A stretch of DNA of 34,573 nucleotides from Alphaproteobacteria bacterium. Lineage in GTDB: Bacteria > Pseudomonadota > Alphaproteobacteria > Rhodobacterales > Rhodobacteraceae. Where the stretch lies: NCBI GenBank assembly GCA_030431485.1, contig JAUIIR010000044.1, positions 1 to 34,573 on the forward strand. The letters run 5' to 3'. The notes under the pieces were generated by a model. The model saw only the letters and a list, made by a program, of their open reading frames with translations, was not told where the DNA came from and made no database searches. Position 1 is the stretch's first letter; each line of letters opens with the position of its first letter. Positions 1 through 6,116 of this stretch are shown here, in pieces. The position numbers and the translations under genes were made by a program.

Positions 1-2
1 GT

Positions 3-290
3 GGATCGAAAGGCTCCGGTTCGGGCGGATCCAAAGGCTCGGGTTCGGGCGGATCCAAAGGCTCGGGTTCGGGTGGATCGAAAGGCTCCGGTTCGGGCGG
101 ATCCAAAGGCTCGGGTTCGGGCGGATCGAAAGGTTCCGGTTCGGGTGGCTCCAAAGGCTCCGGTTCGGGTGGATCGAAAGGCTCCGGTTCGGGCGGATCC
201 AAAGGCTCGGGTTCGGGCGGATCCAAAGGCTCGGGTTCGGGCGGATCGAAAGGCTCGGGTTCGGGTGGCTCCAAAGGCTCGGGTTCGGGC
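3..290 (+). repeat. Tandem 24-bp repeat, 12 full copies
   Basis: A 24-bp unit (GGATCSAAAGGCTCSGGTTC plus GGGY) is repeated head to tail twelve times from the window edge to 290, with a decayed copy after it. Units differ at a few synonymous positions (TCG/TCC, GGC/GGT). Two units begin GGC instead of GGA. The period is a multiple of three, so copy-number change would add or remove octapeptides without a frameshift. The array probably continues upstream of the window. Confidence 0.9.
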
Positions 291-479
291 GGATCCAAGG
301 GATCTGGAACCTGCGGAACGGGGAATGGCAACGACCAGCACCATTCGTATCTGCCGGCCTACCAACCGCACCCCGAGGACGTTCAGGCTTTGATGTCCCA
401 AGAGGTGAATGAATACGAAGGCAGTGGCGGCACACACAGCTGCGACAGCACCGGTGGCACCTACGGCGACTACGCCTGA
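3..479 (+). CDS. C-terminal part of a Gly/Ser/Lys repeat protein (5' end outside window)
   Basis: The third forward frame is open from the window edge to the TGA at 477-479. It encodes at least twelve tandem copies of the octapeptide GSKGSGSG, a degenerate thirteenth copy, and a unique tail of about 50 residues with two Cys (GTCGTGNGND..., ending STGGTYGDYA). The start codon is outside the window. Another frame (1-393) is also open and would encode Arg/Pro/Ala repeats. I prefer the Gly/Ser frame because it continues through the non-repeat tail and stops just before a strong hairpin at 500-527, whereas the other frame shows no such logic. Flexible Gly/Ser/Lys stretches are usual in linker or extracellular low-complexity proteins. 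No domain is recognised and the function is unknown. Confidence 0.6.
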   Translation, partial: GSKGSGSGGSKGSGSGGSKGSGSGGSKGSGSGGSKGSGSGGSKGSGSGGSKGSGSGGSKGSGSGGSKGSGSGGSKGSGSGGSKGSGSGGSKGSGSGGSKGSGTCGTGNGNDQHHSYLPAYQPHPEDVQALMSQEVNEYEGSGGTHSCDSTGGTYGDYA

Positions 480-499
480 AGCCATCCAATCATGATCAA

Positions 500-527
500 A
501 AACGGCGCGGGATCCCCCGCGCCGTTT
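500..527 (+). terminator. Strong GC hairpin after the repeat protein gene
   Basis: A perfect 12-bp stem, AAACGGCGCGGG (500-511) pairing with CCCGCGCCGTTT (516-527), has a 4-nt loop ATCC. It starts 20 bp after the stop of the repeat protein gene. The stem itself ends in AAA/TTT, as intrinsic terminators in GC-rich alphaproteobacteria often do. Confidence 0.8.
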
Positions 528-663
528 GCCGTTTCGGCCCGCTTTCCAGGAAGGGCAGTCCCAAAATCGCTTGGCCTTCTCCTTAAATTTGCCGAACTCA
601 GCGGTCATCACGGCTTGGGGCATTCCGTCCGTGCGGACGGATTGGTGTAGGAGACCAGTGACC

Positions 664-1683
664 ATGAGCAAGAGCAGCAGAAAACGCCGCCTTGACCGGA
701 TCGTTCAAACCGCAGAGGCGCATTTTGGGCAAAAGGTCCAAGAGCTGGAAACGCCGGGCGGCGAAGGCAGATCCAGCTGTCGTCTGCATTTTCAGGACCG
801 CAAAGTCATCGCCACGCTGCGCCCGAATTTCCGCCGCGCCCATCTCGAAGCTTTTGTCCTCAGCCGGATCAGCGGTTTTTGTGACGACACGCCAAAATGC
901 CTTGGTGTGTCGGGCGAGATGATTTTCCAATCCGACGTCGGCGATCGCCGCCTCAACGTCGAGATTGCGCGTGTCGGTCGCGCCCGCCGTACGCGTCTGG
1001 CCGCCGATGCCGTTGCCAAGATCTTTCGGGTTCAGGCGGCCGCCCGAACAGCGGGTCTAAATTCCGAAATGCCGCACCTGGGCAACAACCCGGCGTGGAT
1101 CAAGAACTTTGTGAATGCCATCGATGCGTTGAAGAAACTGTCGTCCGGCCGTTCCGAAAACACCGACCGCGCCGCATTGGCGCGGGCCGTCTCGCACCCG
1201 GCCCAACAGTTCGTCAAATGGGATTGCCGCTCGGGCAACGCCGCAATTGACGACAGCGATGTCCTGCGCTGGTTCGACTTCGAATATGCCGGGGTACGCC
1301 ACGGGGCCGAAGATCTGGCCTGGCTGATCGGTGACGAGGCCTGGCCGGTGGCGCCAGAGATGATGGAAGACATCGTGCGCGATGCCTATGATCCCTCGAC
1401 CGGGCCATCGCGAGACGACTACATGACCTATTTGTCGGTCTATGTTGCGCTGCATTGTGTTCAAAGATTGAAGCTGATCCTGAAAGAGGTCGACAAACGG
1501 GGATGGCTGTCCAAGACCCGCGTGCGCAAATACGACGATGCCGGCGTCCATCCCGAATTTGCCGCCCATCTTTGCCGCGTGGGGGCCTATTTCGCAGCGC
1601 GTCAACCGCTGACGGAACACATTGGCCGCGACTTCGAAGAGGCCGCAGGTGTGTTCGAAACTCTTGTAGCGCAAGCGGCCTGA
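664..1683 (+). CDS. Aminoglycoside phosphotransferase-like (APH/choline kinase fold) protein
   Basis: 339 aa from ATG 664, preceded by AGGAG at 649-653. The frame is open upstream to 526, but only this start has a good ribosome site. The protein resembles the APH/choline-kinase family. The segment FVKWDCRSGNAAI matches the Brenner-type catalytic loop (HxDxxxxN), with the first His replaced. It is followed by FDFEYAGVRHGAEDLAWLIG, the metal-binding D plus the A-G-x-x-DLA helix of this family. The N-terminal lobe is short and basic (MSKSSRKRRLDR). Such proteins phosphorylate small hydroxylated molecules or act as pseudokinases; the substrate cannot be told. The stop lies only 9 bp before the next start, so the two genes probably form an operon. 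The family call is moderately sure and the function unknown. Confidence 0.6.
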   Translation: MSKSSRKRRLDRIVQTAEAHFGQKVQELETPGGEGRSSCRLHFQDRKVIATLRPNFRRAHLEAFVLSRISGFCDDTPKCLGVSGEMIFQSDVGDRRLNVEIARVGRARRTRLAADAVAKIFRVQAAARTAGLNSEMPHLGNNPAWIKNFVNAIDALKKLSSGRSENTDRAALARAVSHPAQQFVKWDCRSGNAAIDDSDVLRWFDFEYAGVRHGAEDLAWLIGDEAWPVAPEMMEDIVRDAYDPSTGPSRDDYMTYLSVYVALHCVQRLKLILKEVDKRGWLSKTRVRKYDDAGVHPEFAAHLCRVGAYFAARQPLTEHIGRDFEEAAGVFETLVAQAA

Positions 1684-1692
1684 CCCAGTGTC

Positions 1693-2904
1693 ATGACCCA
1701 CCACGCAACCGATATCCGACCCGACGCGGGCACCAAAACGATCCTCGTCGATCAACTGCAGGACTTTGATGCACTCAGGTCCGATTGGTCGGCACTGTAT
1801 CTTCGCGATCCGGACGCGCATGTCTTTCTGGACTGGTCCGTGCTGCGTCGGGCCTTTGCCGATCACCCGTCGCGCTGGTCGGTGATCATCGTCCGTTCAG
1901 GCGCCGACGACACTTTGATTGCGGCCCTGCCGCTCAAGTATCGGGTGCATTGGAGCCAAAGCAAATCCGAGCTTCAGACGCAGCTGGAGCCAGCATCGGA
2001 TCTGGTCGCCGGTGTGTATTCAGGTCTCTTGTGCGATCCGCAGCATGAGGCCAGTGCATTGGCGCAACTGGCACGGTCACTGGCGCATATTCCCTGGGTT
2101 CAATTGGCCCTGCCCTACTGCCCCCAGCTCGAACGTCTTCAGGCATTCGGAGACCACCTTGCGGCCCATGGGTGCCAAATCGAATGGACGTCCGGGCCCT
2201 CTGGATCGCGCAGGTCCAAGCGGACATCAAGCAAGGTCGTGCTCCTTCCGGAAACGATGGCGGACTTCCTCGAGACGCAGGTCAGTCCCGAACAGGCTGA
2301 CGACTACCGACTTTGGAAAGCAGATGCCGAGGGACCGGGGGACACAACGATCACCACGACAAACCCGGCTTCGCTGTCGGCGGACATGGCAGCCCTGCAG
2401 ACGATGCTGGACGCTTTGGACGACAGCCGCTTGGCGAAAAAGCTGAAGGCCGCGCAGCCGTCAATTGAAACCGCGGCAAGCCGGTCACGCCTGATCTTGC
2501 CCGTCGCATGGGCAGAACATCGACCCGTTGGCGCTCTGGTTCATCTGCATGATCCGGTTCAGGGCACCTTGACGCGAATTCTGGATCTGATCCCCGAGAC
2601 GGCAGAACCCGCGTTGCGGCCTTTGTTGACGCTGTTCTCGATCGAGGCCGCGATCGAAACGGAGTGCCTGATCTATGATTGTGGGCGCATCAGCAAAAAA
2701 GACATCGCGGTGAAGATCGTACACAGGGAAAAGTCTTTGTCCCTGGTGGCCCGCCGCGCGCCCGCGGATCCGACACTGCGGTTTGATCCCTTGTGCACGG
2801 GCCTCGCGCTTCAACGGGTGCAGTCCTTTGTCGAAGCCGACAAGAAAACCGCCGCCCTCGCCGCATGTGCGCAGCTGACGGGCCTGTTCTGCGGCCAGCA
2901 GTGA
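1693..2904 (+). CDS. GNAT/FemAB-like acyltransferase (CelD/BioF2-like)
   Basis: 403 aa from ATG 1693. The N-terminal part (LQDFDALRSDWSALYLRDPDAHVFLDWSVL, then a strand near RWSVIIVRSGADDTLIAALPLKY) has the layout of the CelD-like acetyltransferase group, in which a GNAT fold follows a phrase of the type W..L.....A.VF.DW.WL. The C-terminal half (LPVAWAEHRPVGALVHLHDP, IEAAIETECLIYDCGR) would be the second GNAT half. In other bacteria these proteins sit in polysaccharide or lipid-modification loci. Here the only partner is the APH-like gene 9 bp upstream. The ribosome site is weak, so translation is probably coupled to that gene. The substrate is unknown. After its TGA the same frame stays open for another 55 codons (see next entry). 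Confidence 0.6.
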   Translation: MTHHATDIRPDAGTKTILVDQLQDFDALRSDWSALYLRDPDAHVFLDWSVLRRAFADHPSRWSVIIVRSGADDTLIAALPLKYRVHWSQSKSELQTQLEPASDLVAGVYSGLLCDPQHEASALAQLARSLAHIPWVQLALPYCPQLERLQAFGDHLAAHGCQIEWTSGPSGSRRSKRTSSKVVLLPETMADFLETQVSPEQADDYRLWKADAEGPGDTTITTTNPASLSADMAALQTMLDALDDSRLAKKLKAAQPSIETAASRSRLILPVAWAEHRPVGALVHLHDPVQGTLTRILDLIPETAEPALRPLLTLFSIEAAIETECLIYDCGRISKKDIAVKIVHREKSLSLVARRAPADPTLRFDPLCTGLALQRVQSFVEADKKTAALAACAQLTGLFCGQQ

Positions 2905-3250
2905 TCTGCTGCACCACTGGACGTAAAGCCGCTATGGGCCGGGAAGGCATTTCGTGACGACACCGATGCGCCTGAGCTGGCGGGCAACTTCATGAGCACC
3001 GCTGCGACCTTGGTCATTGAGGCTTGCCCATACCGTCGCGAGGGGCGTCCGGATGTTGCAATGCCCGCCTGACCGGATGATCCCCAAGATGCGGGCGCGT
3101 TCAGTGCGGTCCCGACCGCAACAGAACCTCTGCATGCATCCATTCGGGTCAACTCTGTTTCACCAGGCGGGACCTTTTGGGCAGCTTTTCGGAGTTGGTC
3201 AGATCTTTTCGAACCAGCGCCTATCAAAAGAAAATTCTCAGGAACGGCCA
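2905..3250 (+). other. Gap of about 350 bp; possible decayed coding fragment
   Basis: No intact gene is seen between the acyltransferase stop (2904) and the promoter of phnF. The reading frame of the upstream gene remains open from 2905 to a TGA at 3070-3072, with gene-like codons (SAAPLDVKPLWAGKAFRDD...). After that stop it continues through a stretch IRVNSVSPGG that recalls the C-terminal region of short-chain dehydrogenases. There is no start codon with a ribosome site. It may be the remnant of a lost gene or chance in GC-rich DNA. I cannot name the source. Confidence 0.25.
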
Positions 3251-3253
3251 GAG

Positions 3254-3287
3254 ATGTCATCTTGGCGTCATCTCGCAGGTCTATCCG
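3254..3287 (+). promoter_or_regulatory. Candidate Pho box and -10 of the phnF promoter
   Basis: Two 7-bp direct repeats, ATGTCAT (3254-3260) and GCGTCAT (3265-3271), are separated by 4 bp, giving the 11-bp period of a PhoB box (consensus CTGTCAT N4 CTGTCAC). A possible -10, TATCCG (3282-3287), follows after exactly 10 bp, the usual geometry when PhoB replaces -35 recognition. Transcription would start near 3294 with a leader of about 25 nt. The spacing is the strongest argument; the match outside the GTCAT cores is partial. Confidence 0.55.
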
Positions 3288-3289
3288 AA

Positions 3290-3305
3290 ATTCATTCGAA
3301 TGTTT
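3290..3305. promoter_or_regulatory. Candidate PhnF operator before phnF
   Basis: The sequence ATTCATTCGAATGTTT contains the perfect 10-bp palindrome CATTCGAATG (3293-3302). It overlaps the predicted transcription start and ends 15 bp before the phnF ATG. Thirteen of 16 positions match a second palindrome directly before phnC (9755-9770). Shared palindromes at the two promoters of a phn locus suggest binding by the local GntR-type regulator PhnF. This is an inference; no PhnF site was compared. Confidence 0.45.
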
Positions 3306-3319
3306 CAAGAATGACTTAG

Positions 3320-4030
3320 ATGACCTGGATAAAGATCCGAGACAGTCTCGCTCAAGAAATCGCAGAAGGAAAGCTTGAACCAGGCGACCGATTGCCGACC
3401 GAGCCAGAGCTGGTTGCACGGTTCGGGACCGGGCGGCATTCCGTGCGAAAAGCCGTGGAAGCGCTGGCCCGTGAAGGAAAACTGAGCGTCGAGCAAGGGC
3501 GGGGCACTTTCGTCGAAGCGGCGCCGCATCTGACCTATGCCATTGGCAAGCGCACGCGCCTTCGTCGAAATCTGTTGCCGCAGGGCTATGAAGTGAAAAG
3601 CACCCTTTTGGGGGCGGAACAGGTCACGGCGTCTCGCCGGGTTCGCGATGCCCTGGGTCTGGCCGAGACCGCCTTGGTTGTCGAAAGCCGCCGAATGACG
3701 ACAGCCAACGGAACACCGATCGCATTCGGGTCCAGTTTTCACGACGCAGACCGCTTTCCGGACATCGTAGAGCGCCGCGACCTTTTGGGGTCTCTGACCG
3801 AAGCCTACAAAACATACGGCATTGCCGACTATGTGCGCGCGGACACCTCGATGCATGCGCGCCAGGCCCGCGTTCACGAAGCCAAACAACTGAAACAACA
3901 CCCCGACATGCCGGTGATCGTGGTGCGGGCGGTCGACACCGAATTGGACGGGACGCCGCTGGCGTTCAGCCAGGTCATTTGGTCGTCGGCCCGGGTGAAA
4001 TTCACAATGTCGATGGATGACGATGACTGA
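3320..4030 (+). CDS. phnF: GntR/HutC-family phosphonate regulator PhnF
   Basis: 236 aa. An N-terminal winged helix-turn-helix of GntR type (LEPGDRLPTEPELVARFGTGRHSVRKAVEALAREGKLSVEQGRGTFV, about residues 20-66) is followed by a UTRA ligand-binding domain (about 85-230). The order and length fit PhnF, the repressor-like regulator of phosphonate genes. Start: ATG 3320; the ATG at 3311 opens only a two-codon frame. The gene overlaps phnG, so it is transcribed with the lyase genes. The palindrome just upstream and its near copy before phnC make autoregulation and control of the transporter likely. It is intact, without odd features. Confidence 0.92.
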   Translation: MTWIKIRDSLAQEIAEGKLEPGDRLPTEPELVARFGTGRHSVRKAVEALAREGKLSVEQGRGTFVEAAPHLTYAIGKRTRLRRNLLPQGYEVKSTLLGAEQVTASRRVRDALGLAETALVVESRRMTTANGTPIAFGSSFHDADRFPDIVERRDLLGSLTEAYKTYGIADYVRADTSMHARQARVHEAKQLKQHPDMPVIVVRAVDTELDGTPLAFSQVIWSSARVKFTMSMDDDD

Positions 4031-4433
4031 CGCAACACTTTCGACGCTGGCGCGGGCAGATGCCGCGCGGCTGAAACATTTCGCCGAGACCCTGATTGAG
4101 CCACTTGGCGATATCGAGGTCGTTCAATCGCGCTCTGGATTGGTCATGCTGCCGATGCGCGACACCGCGCAGGGCACGGCCTTTCACCTGGGCGAGGTTC
4201 TGGTCAGCGAGGCGCATATCCGCGCCCAGGGTCGCATCGGCTATGGCATGCGACGCGGCACCGACCTTGAGGCCGCCATGGCAATGGCCCTGGTCGATCT
4301 GGCGCAGCAGATGGGTGTGTCGACCAAGGCCTGCGCGGCCTTCTGCGACGCCGAAGCCGCAGCCCAACAGGACGCGGACACGCAGGTCCTGCGCAAGGTC
4401 GAAGCGACACGCGTCGATATGGAGACATTCTGA
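4023..4433 (+). CDS. phnG: C-P lyase complex subunit PhnG
   Basis: 136 aa from ATG 4023 (an ATG at 4017 would add two residues; GGA at 4015-4017 suits 4023 better). The family segment VMLPMRDTAQGTAFHLGEVLVSEAHI followed by GRIGYGMRRGTDLEAAMAMALVDLA is typical of PhnG. In E. coli PhnG, H, I and J form the heterooctameric C-P lyase core. With PhnI, PhnG and PhnH displace adenine from ATP by the phosphonate, giving ribose 1-phosphonate 5-triphosphate. It overlaps the end of phnF and its TGA abuts the phnH ATG, so translation is coupled. Confidence 0.93.
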   Translation: MTDATLSTLARADAARLKHFAETLIEPLGDIEVVQSRSGLVMLPMRDTAQGTAFHLGEVLVSEAHIRAQGRIGYGMRRGTDLEAAMAMALVDLAQQMGVSTKACAAFCDAEAAAQQDADTQVLRKVEATRVDMETF

Positions 4434-4970
4434 ATGCTGACTGTTCCCACCCCCTCAGTGTCCGAGCGCCGCGACAACCAGACCTTCGAGGCTTTGCTCT
4501 GGGCGCTCAGCCGCCCGGGCCGGCCCCGAACCCTGCCCGAGGCCGGAGACATCCCGCTTCTCAACGCCCTGGTGGATCGCGAATGCCGGGTGCACGCGGC
4601 GGACCCGCTTTTGATCCCTGCCGTCCTGAAAACAGGTGCCGCAGTCGCCGAACTGGACGCAGCCGATCACATCTTTGCAGGCAAGCTTCGCGACCTGACG
4701 GTGCTAGAGCGCATTCAACTGGGCTCAGACCTCTACCCCGACGATGGCGCCACGCTGGTTGTGCATGTGGATCTGAACACCGGTCCGACGCTGCGGCTGA
4801 CCGGCCCCGGCGTCGATGGCAATGAAGAGCTGCAGATCGGCGGCCTGCCGGACAGTTTCTGGCAACGCCGCGCAGAGGTCATGCGATATCCCACGGGCTT
4901 TGATCTCTTCTGCGTCGATGGCGACCAGGTGATCGGCATCCCGCGCTCAACCGAAATAAAGGTGCTCTGA
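4434..4970 (+). CDS. phnH: C-P lyase complex subunit PhnH
   Basis: 178 aa, starting directly after the phnG stop. The N-terminal segment ERRDNQTFEALLWALSRPGR matches the conserved opening of PhnH (FR.LL.AMS.PG). The C-terminal parts (ATLVVHVDLNTGPTLRLTGPGVDG, LPDSFWQRRAEVMRYPTGFDLFCVDGDQVIGIPRST) match its family pattern, including the tail that names an imported feature and a final arginine. PhnH is a non-catalytic core subunit that dimerises and binds PhnI. Length is slightly under the usual 190-200 aa. The stop overlaps the phnI start by one base. Confidence 0.93.
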   Translation: MLTVPTPSVSERRDNQTFEALLWALSRPGRPRTLPEAGDIPLLNALVDRECRVHAADPLLIPAVLKTGAAVAELDAADHIFAGKLRDLTVLERIQLGSDLYPDDGATLVVHVDLNTGPTLRLTGPGVDGNEELQIGGLPDSFWQRRAEVMRYPTGFDLFCVDGDQVIGIPRSTEIKVL

Positions 4971-6040
4971 TGGCTTATGTTGCGACCCGCGGCGGCGAAC
5001 GCGCCATTGAACAGGCCGAACGCCTGTTCCGCGAAGAGATCGGTCCCTTCGATCAGGCCCGCGTCAACGAGATCAAGCAGGCGCTGCCCTACCTGATCGA
5101 CCGGGTGATGGGCGAGGCCTCGCTCTATGACGAGGATCTGGCGGCGCTGGCGCTGGCCCAGACCGGCGGCGAGATGTTTGAAGCCGTGCTCTTGTTGCGC
5201 GCCTGGCGGACAACCCAGCCGCGCCTGACGGTGGCCAGCCCGATCGAGCAGGACGGGCTCTTCACCCACCGCCGCATTTCGGCGGCCTTCAAGGACATCC
5301 CCGGCGGCCAGGTTCTGGGGCCGACGCTGGACTATGCCCACCGTATCCTGGCGACCGATGTTCTGGGCGGCGCCACCCACGCCCCCGCCCCTGTTGAAGC
5401 TGCCGACAAACCAGCGCCAGCGCATCTGCCCTCGGTCAGTGCCTGGCAAGCCGAAAACGATCTGGTTGACTTGCCCGATCCGGATCCAACCATCGGCAAC
5501 GACATCCCCGACCTGACCCGCGAGCCGCTGCTCTTCCCCGCCAAACGCGCCCACACCTTGCAAAGCCTGGCGCGCGCCGAAACCGGCGGCACCCTGGCCC
5601 TGGGCTATTCCGCAATGCGCGGCTATGGCTCAGCCCATCCCACGGTCAACGAGGTTCGCCTGTCCGAGGCCGAGATCGAGGTGGCGCACCCCGATGGCCG
5701 GAAATTCTCGGCCGGGCGCGTCAAGATCAGCCAGGCCGAGGTTGTCGACAAGAAAGGCGAGAAACTCAGCCTGGGCTTCGCCGCCACCTTTGGCTGGAAC
5801 GAGGTCAAATGCATCTCGGCCGCCACGCTTGACCTGAACAGCCCCGGTGCCGCCAAGGGCGCTCCGACCGAAGAGGAATTTTTCCTCTACCACACCGAAG
5901 GCGTCGAAAGTTCGGGCTTCTGCATCCACTTCAAACTGCCACACTACGTGACCTTCCAGTCCTCGCTCGACGCAATGCGCGACGCCAGGGCGAAAAAGGC
6001 CGCAAGACCGTCGTCTTCGGAAACGGAACCCGCCGAATGA
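4970..6040 (+). CDS. phnI: C-P lyase core nucleosidase subunit PhnI
   Basis: 356 aa. It begins MAYVATRGGERAIEQAE, and RRISAAFKDIPGGQVLGPTLDYAHRI matches the family segment (ISAVYKDIPGGQLLGPTYDYTHRL in E. coli is similar). The C-terminal VESSGFCIHFKLPHYVTFQ keeps the histidine pair spaced by five (His320 and His325 here, His328 and His333 in E. coli), placed near the PhnJ active site in the E. coli structure. PhnI acts as the nucleosidase that replaces adenine by the phosphonate. A low-conservation, Pro/Ala/Asp-rich stretch lies around residues 140-190. The segment before the C terminus (AEVVDKKGEKLSLGFAATFGWNEVKCIS) is clearly divergent from E. coli. This matters because its partner PhnJ is even more unusual. 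Confidence 0.92.
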   Translation: MAYVATRGGERAIEQAERLFREEIGPFDQARVNEIKQALPYLIDRVMGEASLYDEDLAALALAQTGGEMFEAVLLLRAWRTTQPRLTVASPIEQDGLFTHRRISAAFKDIPGGQVLGPTLDYAHRILATDVLGGATHAPAPVEAADKPAPAHLPSVSAWQAENDLVDLPDPDPTIGNDIPDLTREPLLFPAKRAHTLQSLARAETGGTLALGYSAMRGYGSAHPTVNEVRLSEAEIEVAHPDGRKFSAGRVKISQAEVVDKKGEKLSLGFAATFGWNEVKCISAATLDLNSPGAAKGAPTEEEFFLYHTEGVESSGFCIHFKLPHYVTFQSSLDAMRDARAKKAARPSSSETEPAE

Positions 6041-6054
6041 CCCAGGCACCCGCC

Positions 6055-6099
6055 CTTTCATCTTTCTCCAAATACTCCCGCCGGAGGCGTTCGACGCCT
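6055..6099. repeat. Intergenic motif with small hairpin between phnI and phnJ
   Basis: The only sizeable gap within phnF-M (76 bp) contains TTTCTCCAAATACTCCCGCC followed by the hairpin AGGCGT-TCG-ACGCCT (6085-6099). From memory, TTTCTCCAAATACTCC-type stretches followed by G-rich DNA recur between genes in Rhodobacteraceae genomes. I could not check this. The hairpin may separate expression of phnI and phnJ or be a neutral interspersed repeat. A 27-codon frame through the gap looks accidental. Confidence 0.4.
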
Positions 6100-6116
6100 G
6101 CCAAAGGAACGACGCC

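Noticed and set aside
1..393. Open frame with Arg/Pro/Ala/Asp repeats across the tandem repeat
   Set aside because: It is the shadow of the Gly/Ser frame, which alone continues into a unique tail and a terminator.
1057..1866. 269-codon open frame on the minus strand over the APH-like gene
   Set aside because: GC-rich antisense frame. The plus-strand gene has recognisable kinase motifs and a ribosome site; the antisense product has none.
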